From Eucommia ulmoides (lineage: Eukaryota; Streptophyta; Magnoliopsida; Garryales; Eucommiaceae): DNA of 64,000 nucleotides. This document shows positions 9,653 to 22,739 of the stretch, piece after piece. Every line of letters starts with the position of its first letter. Position 1 is the first letter of the stretch. Under the pieces are notes generated by a model. That model was not told the DNA's origin and did not search any database. It saw only the letters and a list, made by a program, of their open reading frames with translations. The translations under genes were made by a program, and so were the position numbers. The DNA is taken from assembly GCA_016647705.1 (NCBI GenBank), contig CM028338.1, positions 36,275,176 to 36,339,175 of the forward strand, read 5' to 3'.

Positions 9653-11339
9653 AAGGATCCGATGTGGCTTACTTGTCCTTCGCTGCCAATAGCAACGTCA
9701 TTTCATGCCCACCAAGTACATGAGCTGGTGAGGCATATCGTTGAAAGATCGAGTCGAACAAAGCAACATCTCGCTAAGATTGAGGACGTTGATAACCAAG
9801 ACCCGTATGTAGTGTTATTTTACACGTACTAAGGGCAAAAGCCACTCTTTGATGAGAACTTTGGCATGTCGGGCTAACGACCTTAAACCAAGTGCTTCTT
9901 GGGAGGCAACCCAAGAAAAAATAAATTAGATCCATCTCCGCCGATTTGATTCGAAAGTGAGATTCTCTCGCCTCCCAGGTACGTGTTCTAAACCCCCGCC
10001 TTCATTATCATGCTATATACTGCCATTGGGATCATTGATAGGGTTATTTTGGACATTGCCTATTTGAGTCGGGTGTGATGTGTTAGTATGTTTAGTATGT
10101 TTTAGTTGTAATTTATGTTTGATTGTTTTTATCGTGTGCATGTTTGTTTAGGATAGTTTTTGTGCATGTGCTGAGTTTTGACTTCATCTAGGCCATTACC
10201 CGATGATGAGTCTGTCCCCTGGTTGTTTATTGAGGTCGAGCGTAAAGCTCATGCATGTGTGTTCTGTGTGCTTGACGTTTCATTTTAGTAAAAGTTATTA
10301 TAGATCCTAAATGCACGAGCATATAAACTCAATGTAGAATTATCCAATCAATTTGAGAACGATTATCCTTTAGCCCAGTGCATGACATTAGGGATTTTAG
10401 AACTTGATTTGGGGGAAATTCGAGGTGAAATCCTAGGCAAGGTAGTTCAGAAGACATGATTTAGGCATTCGTTTTTCTCGCTTGAGCCTTTCTAAGCCAA
10501 CCTTGTTAAATCATTACCCCTCGTTACCCTGTCGAAGCCTAAATACCATTTCAATTCTGAACACTTAACCAATACCATGGCCAATTGACTTCCTTCCAGT
10601 CCTTTATCGCTAAACCAAAGGTATAATTTGAGCGAATCAAGTTAGCATTCATTATGCTACTTGAAGTGAGCAGTTGGGATTAGGGTGAACTTTTAATTAG
10701 TTCGGTATTCGAGTACTCACTTGTCGTTTCTCATTCATATTTCACACACCCCTCAAATTGTACAAATCAAATAAGTTTGGGGGGGTGTTGTTTGAAAAAA
10801 AAAAAAAAAAGACTATGTACATATAGTATTTCTTCTATTTCTTTTTTACAAGTGAGTACGTCAATCTTAATTTATTGATTAGGATTGATTCAAATTTATC
10901 TGTGGGGTTTCGAGTGTGAGTGTGCCAAGCGATATGCCTTGGGTAACGTTAAGTTAACGATATTAACCCGTTTTCTATTCTAATTTACCCTTGGCATTGT
11001 TCCTTAATCGAACCAAGCCCTAATGATTTTTTTGAACCTCCGAGCCTACATTAGTGGAGAATAGTTGTATATTTGAGTTTTAAACACACACTTTAGTAGG
11101 ATCTAGAAGGGCGCTTACTATTATTGAAATGTTAAAATTCTAGAACACCACATAGTGTGTTTTATGCTTGAACTCGATAGAATTGGGGGCCGATGAGGGA
11201 TAATTCGTTTGGCCGGTAGATGATACTCAAAACTTACACATATTTGTTTTTCGTGTTTTTCATTTTTAGTTGTTATATTTTCTTTTATTGCATGGGTATT
11301 TTGCTCGAGGACTAGCAAAATTCTGAGTTTGGGGGTATT

Positions 11340-12773
11340 TGATAAGTGTAAATTACCTATATATTTCCAAACCGAAATTGTTAGTTTTTGAGTACATTTA
11401 TTACGTTTTAATACATTTTAATGTGTTTTTATTTTTTTTTGTATTAAATCAGGTGTGTAGGGTGAAACAGTATGAAAATAGATGCTAAACGATGATATCG
11501 AGTCAAGAACGGTGGAAAAATAAATAAGGAGGCAATATTTTGAAAAGTAGCCCACCGCCGTGGCGTCCAGACCACCACTGTGGCGGTAAAAATGCAGAGT
11601 GGGCCTAAATCTGCTGGAAGCTCACCGCCTAGGCAGGGGGATTCACCGCCTAGGCGATAAAATAATAGAGAAGTCCATGAATCCACTGCCTCCTTCACTG
11701 CTCAGGCGAAGATCAAACCGGCCTACTCATCACCGCGGGCGGTGAATCCCACCACCGCGGCAGTCACCTCTGCACAGATTTAGATATTTATTAGGATATT
11801 TTCCCTATTTATACCTCTTTCTCTCATCTTCTCTGACGATTAGAGTCCCATTAGGGTTAGTATATTTTATAGAGAGGTTTAGAGAGTGCTCAAGCAATTC
11901 CTAAGGAGAAGATCACGTTGCAAAGAAGGAGGAGTGATCTCGAAATGTTTTTAGCGACAAATCTTCGGATTAGGCTAAGTTTCTCTCGTTCCTTTCTTTA
12001 TTTCTTAACTTAGGATTGTTGTTTGAACATGTTTAGTCCATTTTCATTGTATAACCGGCTATAGCCATGAACTAAACGGGATTTTGTCTAGGGATTAATA
12101 TAATTTATAAAAGTGTTGTTTGTTTGAGTTTGTGTTTTGTTAATGTGTGTTTTATAATAATTTCGATTGTGTTTGTCGTGTTGTCATATTATTATGCTGG
12201 TTTAGATAATTAGAGAATACGGGGTTTGACGTTCAGGAGAGATAACCCCGAATTCGGACTAGGGTAAACACAACACGATAATCTAACAACTCAGGAGGGC
12301 GTTAGAAAGTGTGCAATCAATGACGTTGGGGCGAGACTCACGTGACCTAGCGTCGTTAAGACATTAAGGGGGACCTCTTCGTTGACGCGAAATCATGTAT
12401 TCACTCGTCTTACACTCGGGAGAGGTGGCGAGTGAGTTTACGAACCAAGATTGTTGAATAAGTCGAACGTCGTTAATATAAACCAAATCAGACCGAACAC
12501 GTTTTTGTAAATAAAGTTAATCCCTAGGCAATATTTTCCCTAAAACCATCTCATATTAGTATTAGTATAAGTAAATTAATTAACTTAGTATTAGTATTAA
12601 TTTATTATAAACACATTTATTTTCGCCTAGATAAAATTAAGTCATGATAAACACGGTACTCGATAATATTCTCAACCAATCCGTGTAAACACGATACCCT
12701 TACTCTCCCTACCTATACTAAAACTTGACCCATATACTTGTGGTGTAAGTAGCGTCGTATTTACGCGCTACCA
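11340..12773 (+). mobile_element. 3' LTR of pol-less Athila/Tat-like element
   Basis: This 1,434-bp copy of 7363-8773 starts TGATAAGTGTAAATTACC after the polypurine tract GGGGGTATT and ends CGCTACCA. The following GCCGC is the second copy of the target duplication. Its palindrome region (11565-11770) includes two CACCGCCTAGGC blocks near 11624 and 11643. Most differences from the 5' LTR are single transitions, which suggests a moderately old insertion. Confidence 0.88.
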
Positions 12774-13668
12774 GCCGCTACTTTTACCGCAATTATACGG
12801 GTCAAGTTTTAATAGAATAGGGAGACTAGGGTTATCGTATCCACATAAATTGTATTAAATTGTTGTTAAGTACCGCGATTATCATAACTGAATTTTATCT
12901 AGGCAATGCAATTTTGGTTTTTTTTATAGAAATATAAACCTAAACTAATTAACTAATTAAACTATAATACTAATATTGACGTTTAAGGGAGTAAATTATC
13001 TAGGGAATAACTTTGTTTATTTAAATGTGTTCGATTTAATCTAGTTTATACTAACAGCATTCACACTATCTGACAATCTATGTATCGAACTCTCATTCAC
13101 TGTCTCTCCCGAGTGTAAAGTGAATGAATATGCGACTTCGCATCAATGCCGAAGTCCCCCTCAAACATCTATACGACACTTGGTCACATGAGTCTTGCCC
13201 CAAACTTACGGATTGCATACTTTCTAACGCCCTCCTGGGTTATTAGATCGTTACGTTGTGTTTAAACCCTATAATACCATAACAAGCATATAATGATTGT
13301 AATAAAATAGTAAACACAATCGAATATAAATGAAAAATCGTTAACAAAACAAAGATCAAGCAAACAACCTTTTTATAAACAAATCGCTCCTTAGAAAATA
13401 TATGTTTCGCTACACATGGCTATAACCCTATATTCAACAATACACAAGATAAAATAAACAAAACTATCAATCAAAAGTAAGAAATAAAGAGAGAAACAAT
13501 GAGACTAGCCGTTATCCGAAGAACCGACGCTAAAATCGCTTCGACATCGTTTTCCCTTCTTGGCTTTGTGATCTTCTCTTGGTTGATAGTATTTGGAGCT
13601 CTATTTTTAGTCACAAAAATGTTCCTCAATGTTTGGGGTAGAAGAGAGGACATATATAGGATCCAAAA
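12774..13668 (-). mobile_element. Remainder of 5' LTR of the older minus-strand element
   Basis: Read on the minus strand, this continues the LTR whose last bases are at 7339-7362; the younger element (7363-12773) inserted between them. It carries the family blocks CCGAGTGTAAAG (about 13108), ACTTGGTCACATGAGTC and ATACGGGTCAAGTTTTA. The LTR start, with the palindrome region and promoter, is missing because the Tekay-like element begins at 13669. No matching LTR remainder was found after that element, so a deletion is likely. Confidence 0.7.
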
Positions 13669-14494
13669 TGTAAGACCCCGACCTTTATCATACGTACAAT
13701 TTAAGTCACATTTTAACAAATTTCAGAAATAACCAGGTTGATAGTGTTAATTACAATTGAATTATAAATTTGAGGGGTTAATTCGTAAATTCTCAAAACA
13801 TTTAAAATTCAAGATGGATTAATTAATAAAATTAGAAATGAAGGGAGGATGGTATAATTTATATATATATATATATATATATACATAGAATATTTGAAAA
13901 GAATCGGGAGAGAGAAACCGAAGAGAGAGGAAGAGAAATAAGAGAGAGAGACGGAGGAAGAGTGGGTCGTCGATGGTGGGTTCATATGTTCGCATGTGTG
14001 TGTGTGTTTTCTGGTTCCGTCATGGGTATGCTGTTCGGTTTGTTTTGTGTGGGTTTTGATCACCGGCGATAATAACGAAGAGAGAGAGAAGTTCCAACGA
14101 GTATGTGTGATCCATCGCCAATAAGTATGTGTCCCCTATTTTTTTTGTTGTGATGCGGTGTTGTGATCAGTGTGTGTCTGTGTGTGTGTTGGAATAATTG
14201 TGTGTATGTGTGTCGTTAGTTTTGGGTAGTGGTACTGTGGTCCGACGGTGATTAGTCGCGTGACGTCGCCGACGTAGGTTGTTAAGTGTGTGTGTTTATA
14301 TGTGTTGTGTGTGTTGCGGTTTAGTGGTGAGGTTGGTGGTGATCGTGAGTGTGGGTGTGTGGTTGTGAGGTTGGTGTGTGTTGTGTACGTGTCTGAGGGC
14401 CGTTGGTGGTGGTGGTTGCCGAAGTTGGTGAGAGAAGAGAGAGAGAGAGTAACGACTGAGATCAAAACAAAGCAGGGTAAGGAGGACGAGTTCT

Positions 14495-14650
14495 CACCTA
14501 GGCGGAGAAGCGTCAGTATGCATGTTAGAAAGGAAGTGAGCATGTTCGCCTAGGCGGTAACTTCTCACCTAAGCAGTGGACCGTCAGAGTCAAATTCAGA
14601 GAAGAAGAGGAGTTGGTTCGCCGCGGCGGTGGGCTTTGTGCCGAGGCAAT
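14495..14650. repeat. CGCCTAGGCGG palindrome cluster in Tekay-like LTR
   Basis: CACCTAGGCGG (about 14497), TTCGCCTAGGCGGTAA (about 14548), CACCTAAGCAGTGG and TCGCCGCGGCGGTGGG (about 14620) are spaced over 150 bases. The 3' LTR keeps the block at 21155-21310. The motif is shared with the unrelated Athila/Tat-like LTRs. Confidence 0.75.
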
Positions 14651-15054
14651 GGGAGCTGGAACAATTTAAGGAAATTGTTAGGGGGATCAGCAACTGTTTT
14701 GGAGCGAGTAACATTTCTAATTTACTTTTATGATTTCTAAATTAGGTTTCTCACCTTAAAATATCAAAATGAAGAATATAACAAAGGAGATCGTTTATGT
14801 GAATTAATTTAAATAGTGAACCTTAACAGTGCTAAAACTCGTCGAAATATATTTTTTACAGAACAAAACGTTGGGAAGGGAAAATTAATGAACATAGGGT
14901 TCGTATTGTACGATTAGGTTAATTTTCTTCAAAATATTAGTTTAGACCCTGTCACGAATAGGTTCCCGATTTCTAGAGGATCGGTAGCAGAGAGTCGGTG
15001 GAGCTTTTGAGAGCAGATTATCAGGTGAACGTACTGTCTTCTTGTCAAATTATT

Positions 15055-15096
<42 letters not shown>

Positions 15097-15296
15097 CGCG
15101 TGTAAAATAGATTTTACTTGACTTGGATGATTTTAAAACCACGTGGATCAAGCCGATTTTGGGTACGTTAGGAAAAAATTGATTTTTGGTAAATTGTGTT
15201 GGTTTTGTTTTAATGAAAGAAAATTGAAAAAAAATGGTTTTTACTAAATGGGTGGTACTTTTCAAAAGAGAGAGAAAAACGTGGTTCGAAAATTCT

Positions 15297-15500
15297 CCCT
15301 GAAAGGGGTGTGGTTTATATTATCCCCATAAGGGGTGTGGATTTTTAGACGAAATTGTTGATTTGGACGATGCCATAGTTTTCTCCCCGTAAGGGGTGTG
15401 GATTATTCCTCCCCGGAAGGGGTGTGGATTTCTTCCCATGGGATGTAGATAGTTCTATCCGTAAGGGATGTGGATGATATTTCTCCCCAAAAGAGGTGTA
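15297..15500 (+). repeat. Array of CCCC-GNRA-GGGG hairpins
   Basis: Units shaped CTCCCC-loop-GGGGTGTGG repeat at 15297-15308, 15323-15334, 15385-15396 and 15411-15422, with decayed ones to about 15500. Loops are GAAA, ATAA, GTAA and GGAA. Three of these fit the GNRA tetraloop rule if transcribed. The 3' LTR has the same array at 21939-22110. Confidence 0.8.
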
Positions 15501-15704
15501 GATATTTCGTAGGAAAACATTCCTATGGATGTTACGGTACTGTTGCAACTCCCGATAGTGAGGTTAAAACGATCACTATGGCTAGCCAGTGAGTGGTGTG
15601 GTGGTGTGGTGTGTGAGATATGGTATTTTATCGTATTTGGTGTTTTATCATATATGGTGATTGTTATTATTTTATACTGATAGTTTGGATGGATTGCATA
15701 TATT

Positions 15705-15774
<70 letters not shown>

Positions 15775-16263
15775 GATGATTATGAATGGTAGGAAGAATG
15801 AGTTTTTTTGTGCTATATGATTTTAATACTACTGTTAAAAAATATGTTTGTTTATACGTGTTATGCTTAATCCATTTAAATATTGTATTATTTAGAATGC
15901 ATTATTATTCAAAAATATTTTTATTAAGAAGGCAGTACACTCGCAGGTAAAACAGTTAGGAGTCGGTCGGTCCCCTACTAGCACTAGTTAGAGTCATGCG
16001 CATCGTGCGATGGAGTCCAATGAGAGTATTGTGAGATGAGCTGTCAGAGGTAAACCTTAGAAAGGTTCATGTTATGTGATTTTTGCTATTAAAAATTTTG
16101 GGGCGAGTGTGTCCCTACAGCACCGATTTAAAATATTGTATAGATGATTTTATAAGGTTTTATGTATATGGTCATTTTAGGAAGCTAGAATTGGTGGACG
16201 TGTGTTATCATGTCGACGTTACGTTGGCCCTGTGATGACGGCTATCCGAGGTGGGGTGTGACA

Positions 16264-19200
16264 ATTTTGGTATCAGAGCCTAGGTTATAGGTTCTGTAGA
16301 CTTGCCAGTAGTCATGTCAGTAGAAGGCCATAAGATAGAAGGACGTGCCAGTCGTTTAGTCAGTAGGGGACATGAGATAGGGTGTCGATAGGTGAGATTA
16401 GTACGTGAGTGTTAGTTCTTTCATTTCATTAGTTAGTGCATTAGCATCATGCTTGGTGGGTTGTCTTGTTGGCAGGTAGTGATGCGACAAAAAAAATGGT
16501 GATATTGTTAGTTGGCGAATTTGAGTGATGTTGTGTTGTTGGTAGTGGAAATGGGTGGACCGCGATTGTGGGAGTACTAATAGTTGGAAATGTGAGATTT
16601 TAATTGAGAAACAATTATATGTGTATTATGTGGCGATGAGATAACTATCGGTAGCACCTAATAAGTCATTAAAATATTAGATAGTATAGCAGAACATATT
16701 TAAGTTGGAATATGAAATGACATTCAAATAAGTATAATATCGCCTTCTAGGCAATATGAAAGGCATCTTAATGATATTAAAAAAAAGAGTTATATTAGTT
16801 GGAACTTGTAGATATAGCAAACGGAAGAGAAAATGATATGTAGGAAGTAGCCAAGAATTATGAGTCTGGAAGAATAGTAAGTGCGCATAAATATAGAGTT
16901 GTCGGTGGAGTCGAATCTTAGATGAAGCAAAGTGTGTATTGTTGGGAAGGCATAATTAGTACCCCAGTTAGTGATAGTGGGTTCAGAAGGTCGAAAAAGT
17001 GTTAAAGAAAGGATATCAGAATACTGTACGTGGGTGTTGGGTACCAGTCAGAATAAGTTCAGGCGGTGGATATTGTAGTCGCTAGGGATTTTCCCTATGT
17101 AGTTTTGAGAGGAGTTGTCGGGGTGTCAGTAAACATGAGTAATAACCGTAGTGACATCATTAGGGATTTTCAATTAAATATTATCCCCCCCCCCCCCCTC
17201 AAGTTGTTGTAAACTAAGTTCCATCATTTTAAGAAAGTGAACGTTCGGCTCATTAAGTTGATCGAGTCGATAAACCTGGGAAATTGGGATTTTAATGATA
17301 ACCTCGGGGATTTTAAAGTTGGTCGTCGTTGTGTAGAAAATGAGTGGATTAATTTGAAATAGAAGAATGATTGCACTTAGTTGTATTTAATAATTTCCGT
17401 TGTAAGACATCAATATATAAAATTTACAGAATATTGGGAATTTGAGCGAGTTAGTTTTCGGTTTAAGAAGTCGTTATAGGAGAAGCCTTGTGACGACCTT
17501 GGGAAACCAGGTCGTTACAATAAATTAGACTATTAGTTCATGATTAACGTAGACCTAGTGTTTTTCTCCATGAAGATCCGGTGTTGGTGACTCATCGGTT
17601 AGAATGAACGGTTATTTAATTGACTGCGAAAGAACAGGATGTTAGATTTTTTAGTAGGGTATTACCAATTGGAAGGTAGAGATTGTGATATGGCAAAAAA
17701 AAAATAGCAATCTGATCGAGAATAGAGAAAAGTAGGTAGGGCATCTCCAGATTTTGTGGCTGATGTTATAAGAAAACCATTGGTATGCCAAACGCAATAA
17801 ACATGAGTTGTGGTTGGTTTGAGTGGTAAATTTGGGACATGTGATTTTGAGAAATTATATTTACTTGAACCACTGGAAGTCGCATCTTTGGTGTAGTAGG
17901 AAGGCCAAAAAGTGAAATTGGAACTCGAAAACTTTTGGAGTTGGTAGTAATTGTAATTGCTTTGATGTTTAGCGACGTTACCTGAACGACGAGATTTATG
18001 AGATATGCACTGACCACCAGAGTTGGGAATAGTTGTTTGATCGCAAGGGAGCTAAATCTGAGGTAGGGGTGTTGATAAAAAATATTTCAGTCATTCCATC
18101 TATTAGAATTTAGGAAAGGCTAATAGTAAAGCGAATATTTCGGGTCGGAAATCGGTAAGTTGGTTGTTCATATTTATTTATGGGTTGAGTTGAGACCCTT
18201 GTAAGTTTAGTGGGCGGTTGGTCAAAGGGCAACGATGTTTGAAATTTTGATTTTGAAACAGGCATTGATTGGCCGTATTGTAGAAATGCAGAAGTCGGAT
18301 GTCCAGTTAAGAAGGCTTAGTGATGTAGTAGGAATTGACTGTAGAGCTGTCTAGCATGTTGGAAATGATGATGAAGTATTGAGGATTGGAAATAAAGTGT
18401 GTAGTTTTAATAATGCCAATTGACGGAAGAGACCTTAAAAGAGATGCATAAAACAATATATGCAATGCCCAGGTAATACTAAACTATTGAGATTGCGTGA
18501 GTAGTATTAGTGGATTAGAATGGAAAAGGGGAAAGCTCAGCATTTGTTGTTAGGTGATTTGTTTGATAGTAAAGTTAAGGATGAGTAATAATATCCTGGT
18601 GGGTTATTGTAGCTTTGAGCTATTCCAAAAGGGTAAGGGGAGAGTAGTTCGAGGAATGTTTTCTTGAGTCGTATGCCTAGTATATATTGACTGGAGTGTT
18701 TGGTTGCATGAGACACCGGTTCAATGCAAATGTCGACTAAACTTGGGATAAGATAATTATTCTAAATCAAAAGTGAAAAATTGGATGTTCTGGAATTAGA
18801 AGTCTAACATCATAAGTGTGTTGCCGTATTGTGACTTGGATGATAATTGTCATCAAAGCGAAGTAAGTCTCTATTGTATGAACAGTCCGCGAAAGAACTC
18901 AAAAATACAGTATTGAATGGTGATAACTTAAATCGGCATATTGTAAATACGGAAAGTTAGGTAGTATTTTTAGATAATAATCCTCAATCGGATAAACTGT
19001 AGTACCAGGGTTTGATCTTTATTTTGACATTCTGTGTGAGTTTTTATACCTCTTTGTGTGCCAATTTGAAAGTTGGCACCTCTTTTCTTTATAGATTAAT
19101 GGTCAGTCGAGAAGTGCGATTCAAATGATGGAGAATCTGTCAAAGAGTTGCGTTTTGAAATTTCTGGTAGTGAGGATAATTATGTGACGCTAATGGAATG

Positions 19201-20198
19201 TGATACAATCATAGATATCGTTTGGTGATCAAGGTGGCGTCGTATAAAGCGCTAAATACAAAGGATGCAAGACTCCAATCGACCGAACTGAGATCGGGGA
19301 ACTCAACCAGATGTATTGATTCTCTACTATTATTAAGCAGAGTCGGCATGTGGATGTCATTGAGATTTCAAGGGAAACGGATAATTTGAAATGTTCTTGA
19401 GTTGATATGTAATCATGGTACAATATTTTACTGTCAGTAACTAATTACTTTTGAGATGTAACAAATTTTTGTAATTGGACGTAGCTATATCCTTCGATTC
19501 ACATTTATATGTGGATATATGTTTGAAGCATGTTAGGTAGACTGAAACATAATTGAAACATGTGGTCTTGTTAGGGACTTGATTAAATGTGGAGGCATGA
19601 AGGGAATTTTTATAAATGACCCGTTGGATGTATTTTGATGTGTATCTACGTGGTTTGAATGGTGGTAATAGTTCTAGAACATTCATTAGAGTTTTGAAGA
19701 TCTGACATAGATATTGAGGAGGAGGATTTTTGGGCTATCTGAGCTTATGAGATTGGTGGCGAGTATTGTTGATTCAAATGTCGAATGGAGATATTGTGGT
19801 GAATTGAATGGATAAATGTTGGTCATGAGAAAATTTCTAAGATCTTAGACCTGTTGGAAATAAGATAGACCCAATTCATTGAGACTACCGTGATAGTTTA
19901 AGAATATATGGTATTATATTGTATTGATTGTAGTTTTATCAGAGTGGCGCAGCGGAAGTATTAGAGATATGAAATAGTTGGTTGTCTGTGTTAGGTGTTA
20001 TCAATCAAAGTGTAGCCTGTTTGTTGGTGGTTGGGTATAATGTTGGCCACTACGAATGGACTTGTAGCGATGTTGGAATGGACTTGTAGCGATGTTGGAA
20101 CAGACATTGATGGTTACAAATTAAGAGTGGCGAAAACTTTTAAACTCCATTTGTTTGTATGAAAATTTTAGGACGAAATTTTTTTAGGGCGGAAGAGT
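16264..20198 (+). mobile_element. Decayed interior of Tekay/Del-like element
   Basis: The 3,935-bp interior begins with the tRNA-Met primer site. It ends with GGACGAAATTTTTTTAGGGC and a purine tract (GGCGGAAGAG) against the 3' LTR, the usual Tekay/Del 3' end. No frame longer than about 80 codons and no Gag, reverse transcriptase, integrase or chromodomain motif could be read. The shortness and absence of frames indicate heavy decay or a non-autonomous derivative. A C14-type run lies near 17187. Confidence 0.65.
16268..16280 (+). other. Primer-binding site complementary to initiator tRNA-Met
   Basis: TGGTATCAGAGCC starts four bases after the LTR end. TGGTATCAGAGC is the standard primer site of Tekay/Del and many Copia elements. 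Confidence 0.9.
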
Positions 20199-20477
20199 TG
20201 TAAGACCCTGACCTTTGTTATACATACAATTTAAGTCACGTTTTAACAAATTTCAGAAATAACAGGGTTGATGGTGTTAATTACAATTGAACTATAAATT
20301 TGAGGGGTTAATTCGTAAATTCTCAAAACATTAAAAATGCAAGATGGATTAATTAATAAACTTAGAAATGAAGGAAAGATAGTGTAATTTATATATATAT
20401 ATACGAGCAGTGGGGGAGGGGACACAAACGAGTAGAGGAAAAGGGGCCATCAGTCCGGCCTTTGATCACACTTATAC

Positions 20478-20508
<31 letters not shown>

Positions 20509-20509
20509 T

Positions 20510-20540
<31 letters not shown>

Positions 20541-21715
20541 CACATACATAGAATATTTGAGAAGAATTGGGAGAGAGAAACCGAAAAGAGAGGAAGAGAG
20601 AGAGCTGGAGGATGAGTGGGTCGTCGATGGTGGGTTCGTATGTTTGCATGTGTGTGTGTGTTTTTTGGTTCCGTCATGGGTATACCGTTCGGTCTGTTTT
20701 GTGTGGTTTTTGATCATCAGCAACAATAACGAAAAGAAAAAGAGAAGTTCCGGGGAGTATGTGTGATCCATCGCCGGTAAGTGTGTGTCCCCTGTTTTTT
20801 TTTGTTGTGATGCTTTGCTGTGATCAGTGTGTGTGTGTGTGTTGGAATGATTGTGTGTATGTGTGTCGTTAGTTTTGGGTGGTGGTACTGTGTTCCGACG
20901 GTGATTGGTCGCGTGACATCGCCGGCGTTGGTTGTTAAGTGGGTTTGTGTGTATGTGTTGTGTGTGTGTTGCGATTTAGTGGTGAGGTTGGTGGTGATCG
21001 TGAATGTGGGTGTGTGGTTGTGAGGTTGGTGTGTGTTGTGTATGTGTGTGAGGGCCATTGGTGGTGGTGGTTGCCGGAGTTGGTGAGATGAGAGAGAAAG
21101 AGAGAGAGTAACGGCTGAGATCAAAACAGAGCAGAGCAAGGAAGACGGGTTCTTGCCTAGGCGTAGAAGCGTCAGTATGCATGTTAGGAAGGAAGTGGGC
21201 GTGTTCGCCTAGGCGGTAACTTCTCGCCTAGGCAGTGGACCGTCAGAGTCAAATTCAAAGAAGAAGAAGAGTTGGTTCGCCGTGACGATGGGCTTTGCGC
21301 CGAGACGATGGGAGCTGGAACAATTTAAGGAAATTGTTAGGGGGATCAACAACCGTTTCAGAGCGGGCAACATTTCTAATTTGCTTTTATGATTTCTAAG
21401 TTAGGTTTCTCACCTTAAAATATCAAAATGAATAATATAACAAATGAGATCGTTTATGTGAATTAATTTAAATAGTGAACCTTAACGATACTAAAACTCG
21501 TCGAAATATATTTTTTACAAAACAAAATGTTGGGAAGGGAAAATTAATGAACATAGGGTTCGCATTGTACGATTAGGTTAATTTTCTCCAAAATATAAAT
21601 TTAGGCCCTGTCACGAATAGGTTCCCGATTTCCAGAAAATTGGTAGCAGAGAGTCAGTGGAGCTTTTGAGAGCGGATTATCAGGTGAGTGTACTGTCGTT
21701 TTGCCAAACTATTTA

Positions 21716-21751
<36 letters not shown>

Positions 21752-22315
21752 TGATTTTACTTGACTTGGATGATTTTAAAACCACGTGGATCAAGCCGGT
21801 TTTGGGTGCATTGGGGAACAATGGATTTTTGGTAAATTGTGTTGGTTTTGTTTTAAAGAAAGGAAATTGAAAAAAATGGTTTTTACTAAATGGGTGGTAC
21901 TTTTAAAAAGAGAGAGAGAAACGTGGTTTGGAAATTCTCCCCGTCAGGGGTGTGGTTTGAGTAAATGTGATTTTAGAAATTCTCCCCGAAAGGGGTGTGG
22001 TTTATATTCTCCCCCATAAGGAGTGTGGATTTTCAGACGAAATTGTTGATTTAGATGATGCTATAGTTTTTTCCCCGTAAGGGGTGTGGATTATTTCTCC
22101 CCGGAAGAGGTGTGGATTTCTTTTCATAGGAAGGCATTCTTACGGATGTTACGGTACCGTTGCAACTCCCGATAGTGAGGTTAAAACGATCACTATGGCT
22201 AGCTAGTGAGTAGTGTGGCAGTGTGGTGTTTGAGATGTGGTGTTTTATCGTATTTGATGTTTTATCATATATGGTGATTGTTATTATTTTATACTGATGG
22301 TTTGGATTGATTTCA

Positions 22316-22364
<49 letters not shown>

Positions 22365-22733
22365 TGATGATTCTGAATGGTAGGAAGAATGAGTTTTTTT
22401 GTGGTATATGATTTTAATACTACTGTTCAAAAATGTGTTTGTTTATATGCGTTATGCTTGATCCATTTAAATGTTGTATTATTTAGAATGCATTATTATT
22501 CAAAAATATTTTTATTAAGAAGGCAGTACACTCGCAGGTGAAACAGTTAGGAGTCTGTCAGTCCCCTATTGGCACTAGTTAGAGTCATGCGCATCGTGCA
22601 ATGGAGTCTGATGGGAGTATTATGAGATGAGTTGTCAGAGGTAAACTTCAGAAAGGTTCATGTTATGTGATTTTTGCTATTAAAAATTTTGGGGTGAGTA
22701 TATCCCTATATCACTGATTTAAAATATTGTATA
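20199..22733 (+). mobile_element. 3' LTR of Tekay/Del-like element, truncated
   Basis: This is a copy of 13669-16143 starting TGTAAGACCCTGACC. Relative to the 5' LTR it has extra sequence at about 20404-20545, including a CA-rich run (20475-20530). The palindrome block (21155-21310), hairpin array (21939-22110) and TA run (about 22324-22362) are kept. Homology stops at AAATATTGTATA (22733), so about 120 terminal bases and the second target duplication are missing. The next base belongs to a minus-strand Tat-like element. Confidence 0.82.
20475..20545. repeat. CA/TG microsatellite in 3' LTR
   Basis: About 70 bases of CACACA with interspersed TA are present in the 3' LTR and absent from the same place in the 5' LTR. 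All reading frames across it are low-complexity Thr-His or Cys-Val strings and are not genes. Confidence 0.9.
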
Positions 22734-22739
22734 AATTGT

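Larger units (their letters stand above)
8774..11339 (+). mobile_element. Internal region of pol-less Athila/Tat-like element
   Basis: This 2,566-bp interior holds a primer site, a Gag remnant (8944-9252), a coiled-coil-like coding stretch (about 9360-9651), the conserved AAGTGCTTCTTGGGAGGCAA (about 9891-9910) that in full Athila/Tat elements lies downstream of pol, a long untranslated tail with an A run near 10795, and the polypurine tract GGGGGTATT against the 3' LTR (11331-11339). No protease, reverse transcriptase, RNase H or integrase motif was found. The element would need enzymes from an autonomous partner to move. Confidence 0.8.
13669..16263 (+). mobile_element. 5' LTR of Tekay/Del-like element
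   Basis: This 2,595-bp LTR starts TGTAAGACCCCGACC and ends GGGGTGTGACA, followed by a tRNA-Met primer site. In order it contains a short TA run (about 13858), a G/T-rich stretch (13990-14450), a palindrome-type block (about 14495-14650), GT and GC dinucleotide runs (15058-15100), an array of CCCC-GNRA-GGGG hairpins (15297-15500), a long TA run (about 15704-15770) and a conserved tail. The length and motifs fit chromovirus elements of the Tekay/Del group. Confidence 0.85.

Noticed and set aside
14136-14553. ORFs on both strands at the G/T-rich LTR segment
   Set aside because: Low-complexity G/T sequence inside an LTR; the 3' LTR copy does not preserve the same frames cleanly.
20389-20771. Overlapping ORFs of 75-118 codons in several frames
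   Set aside because: They are produced by CA/TG and GA-rich microsatellite in the Tekay-like LTR, with His-Thr or Cys-Val repeats and no domain.
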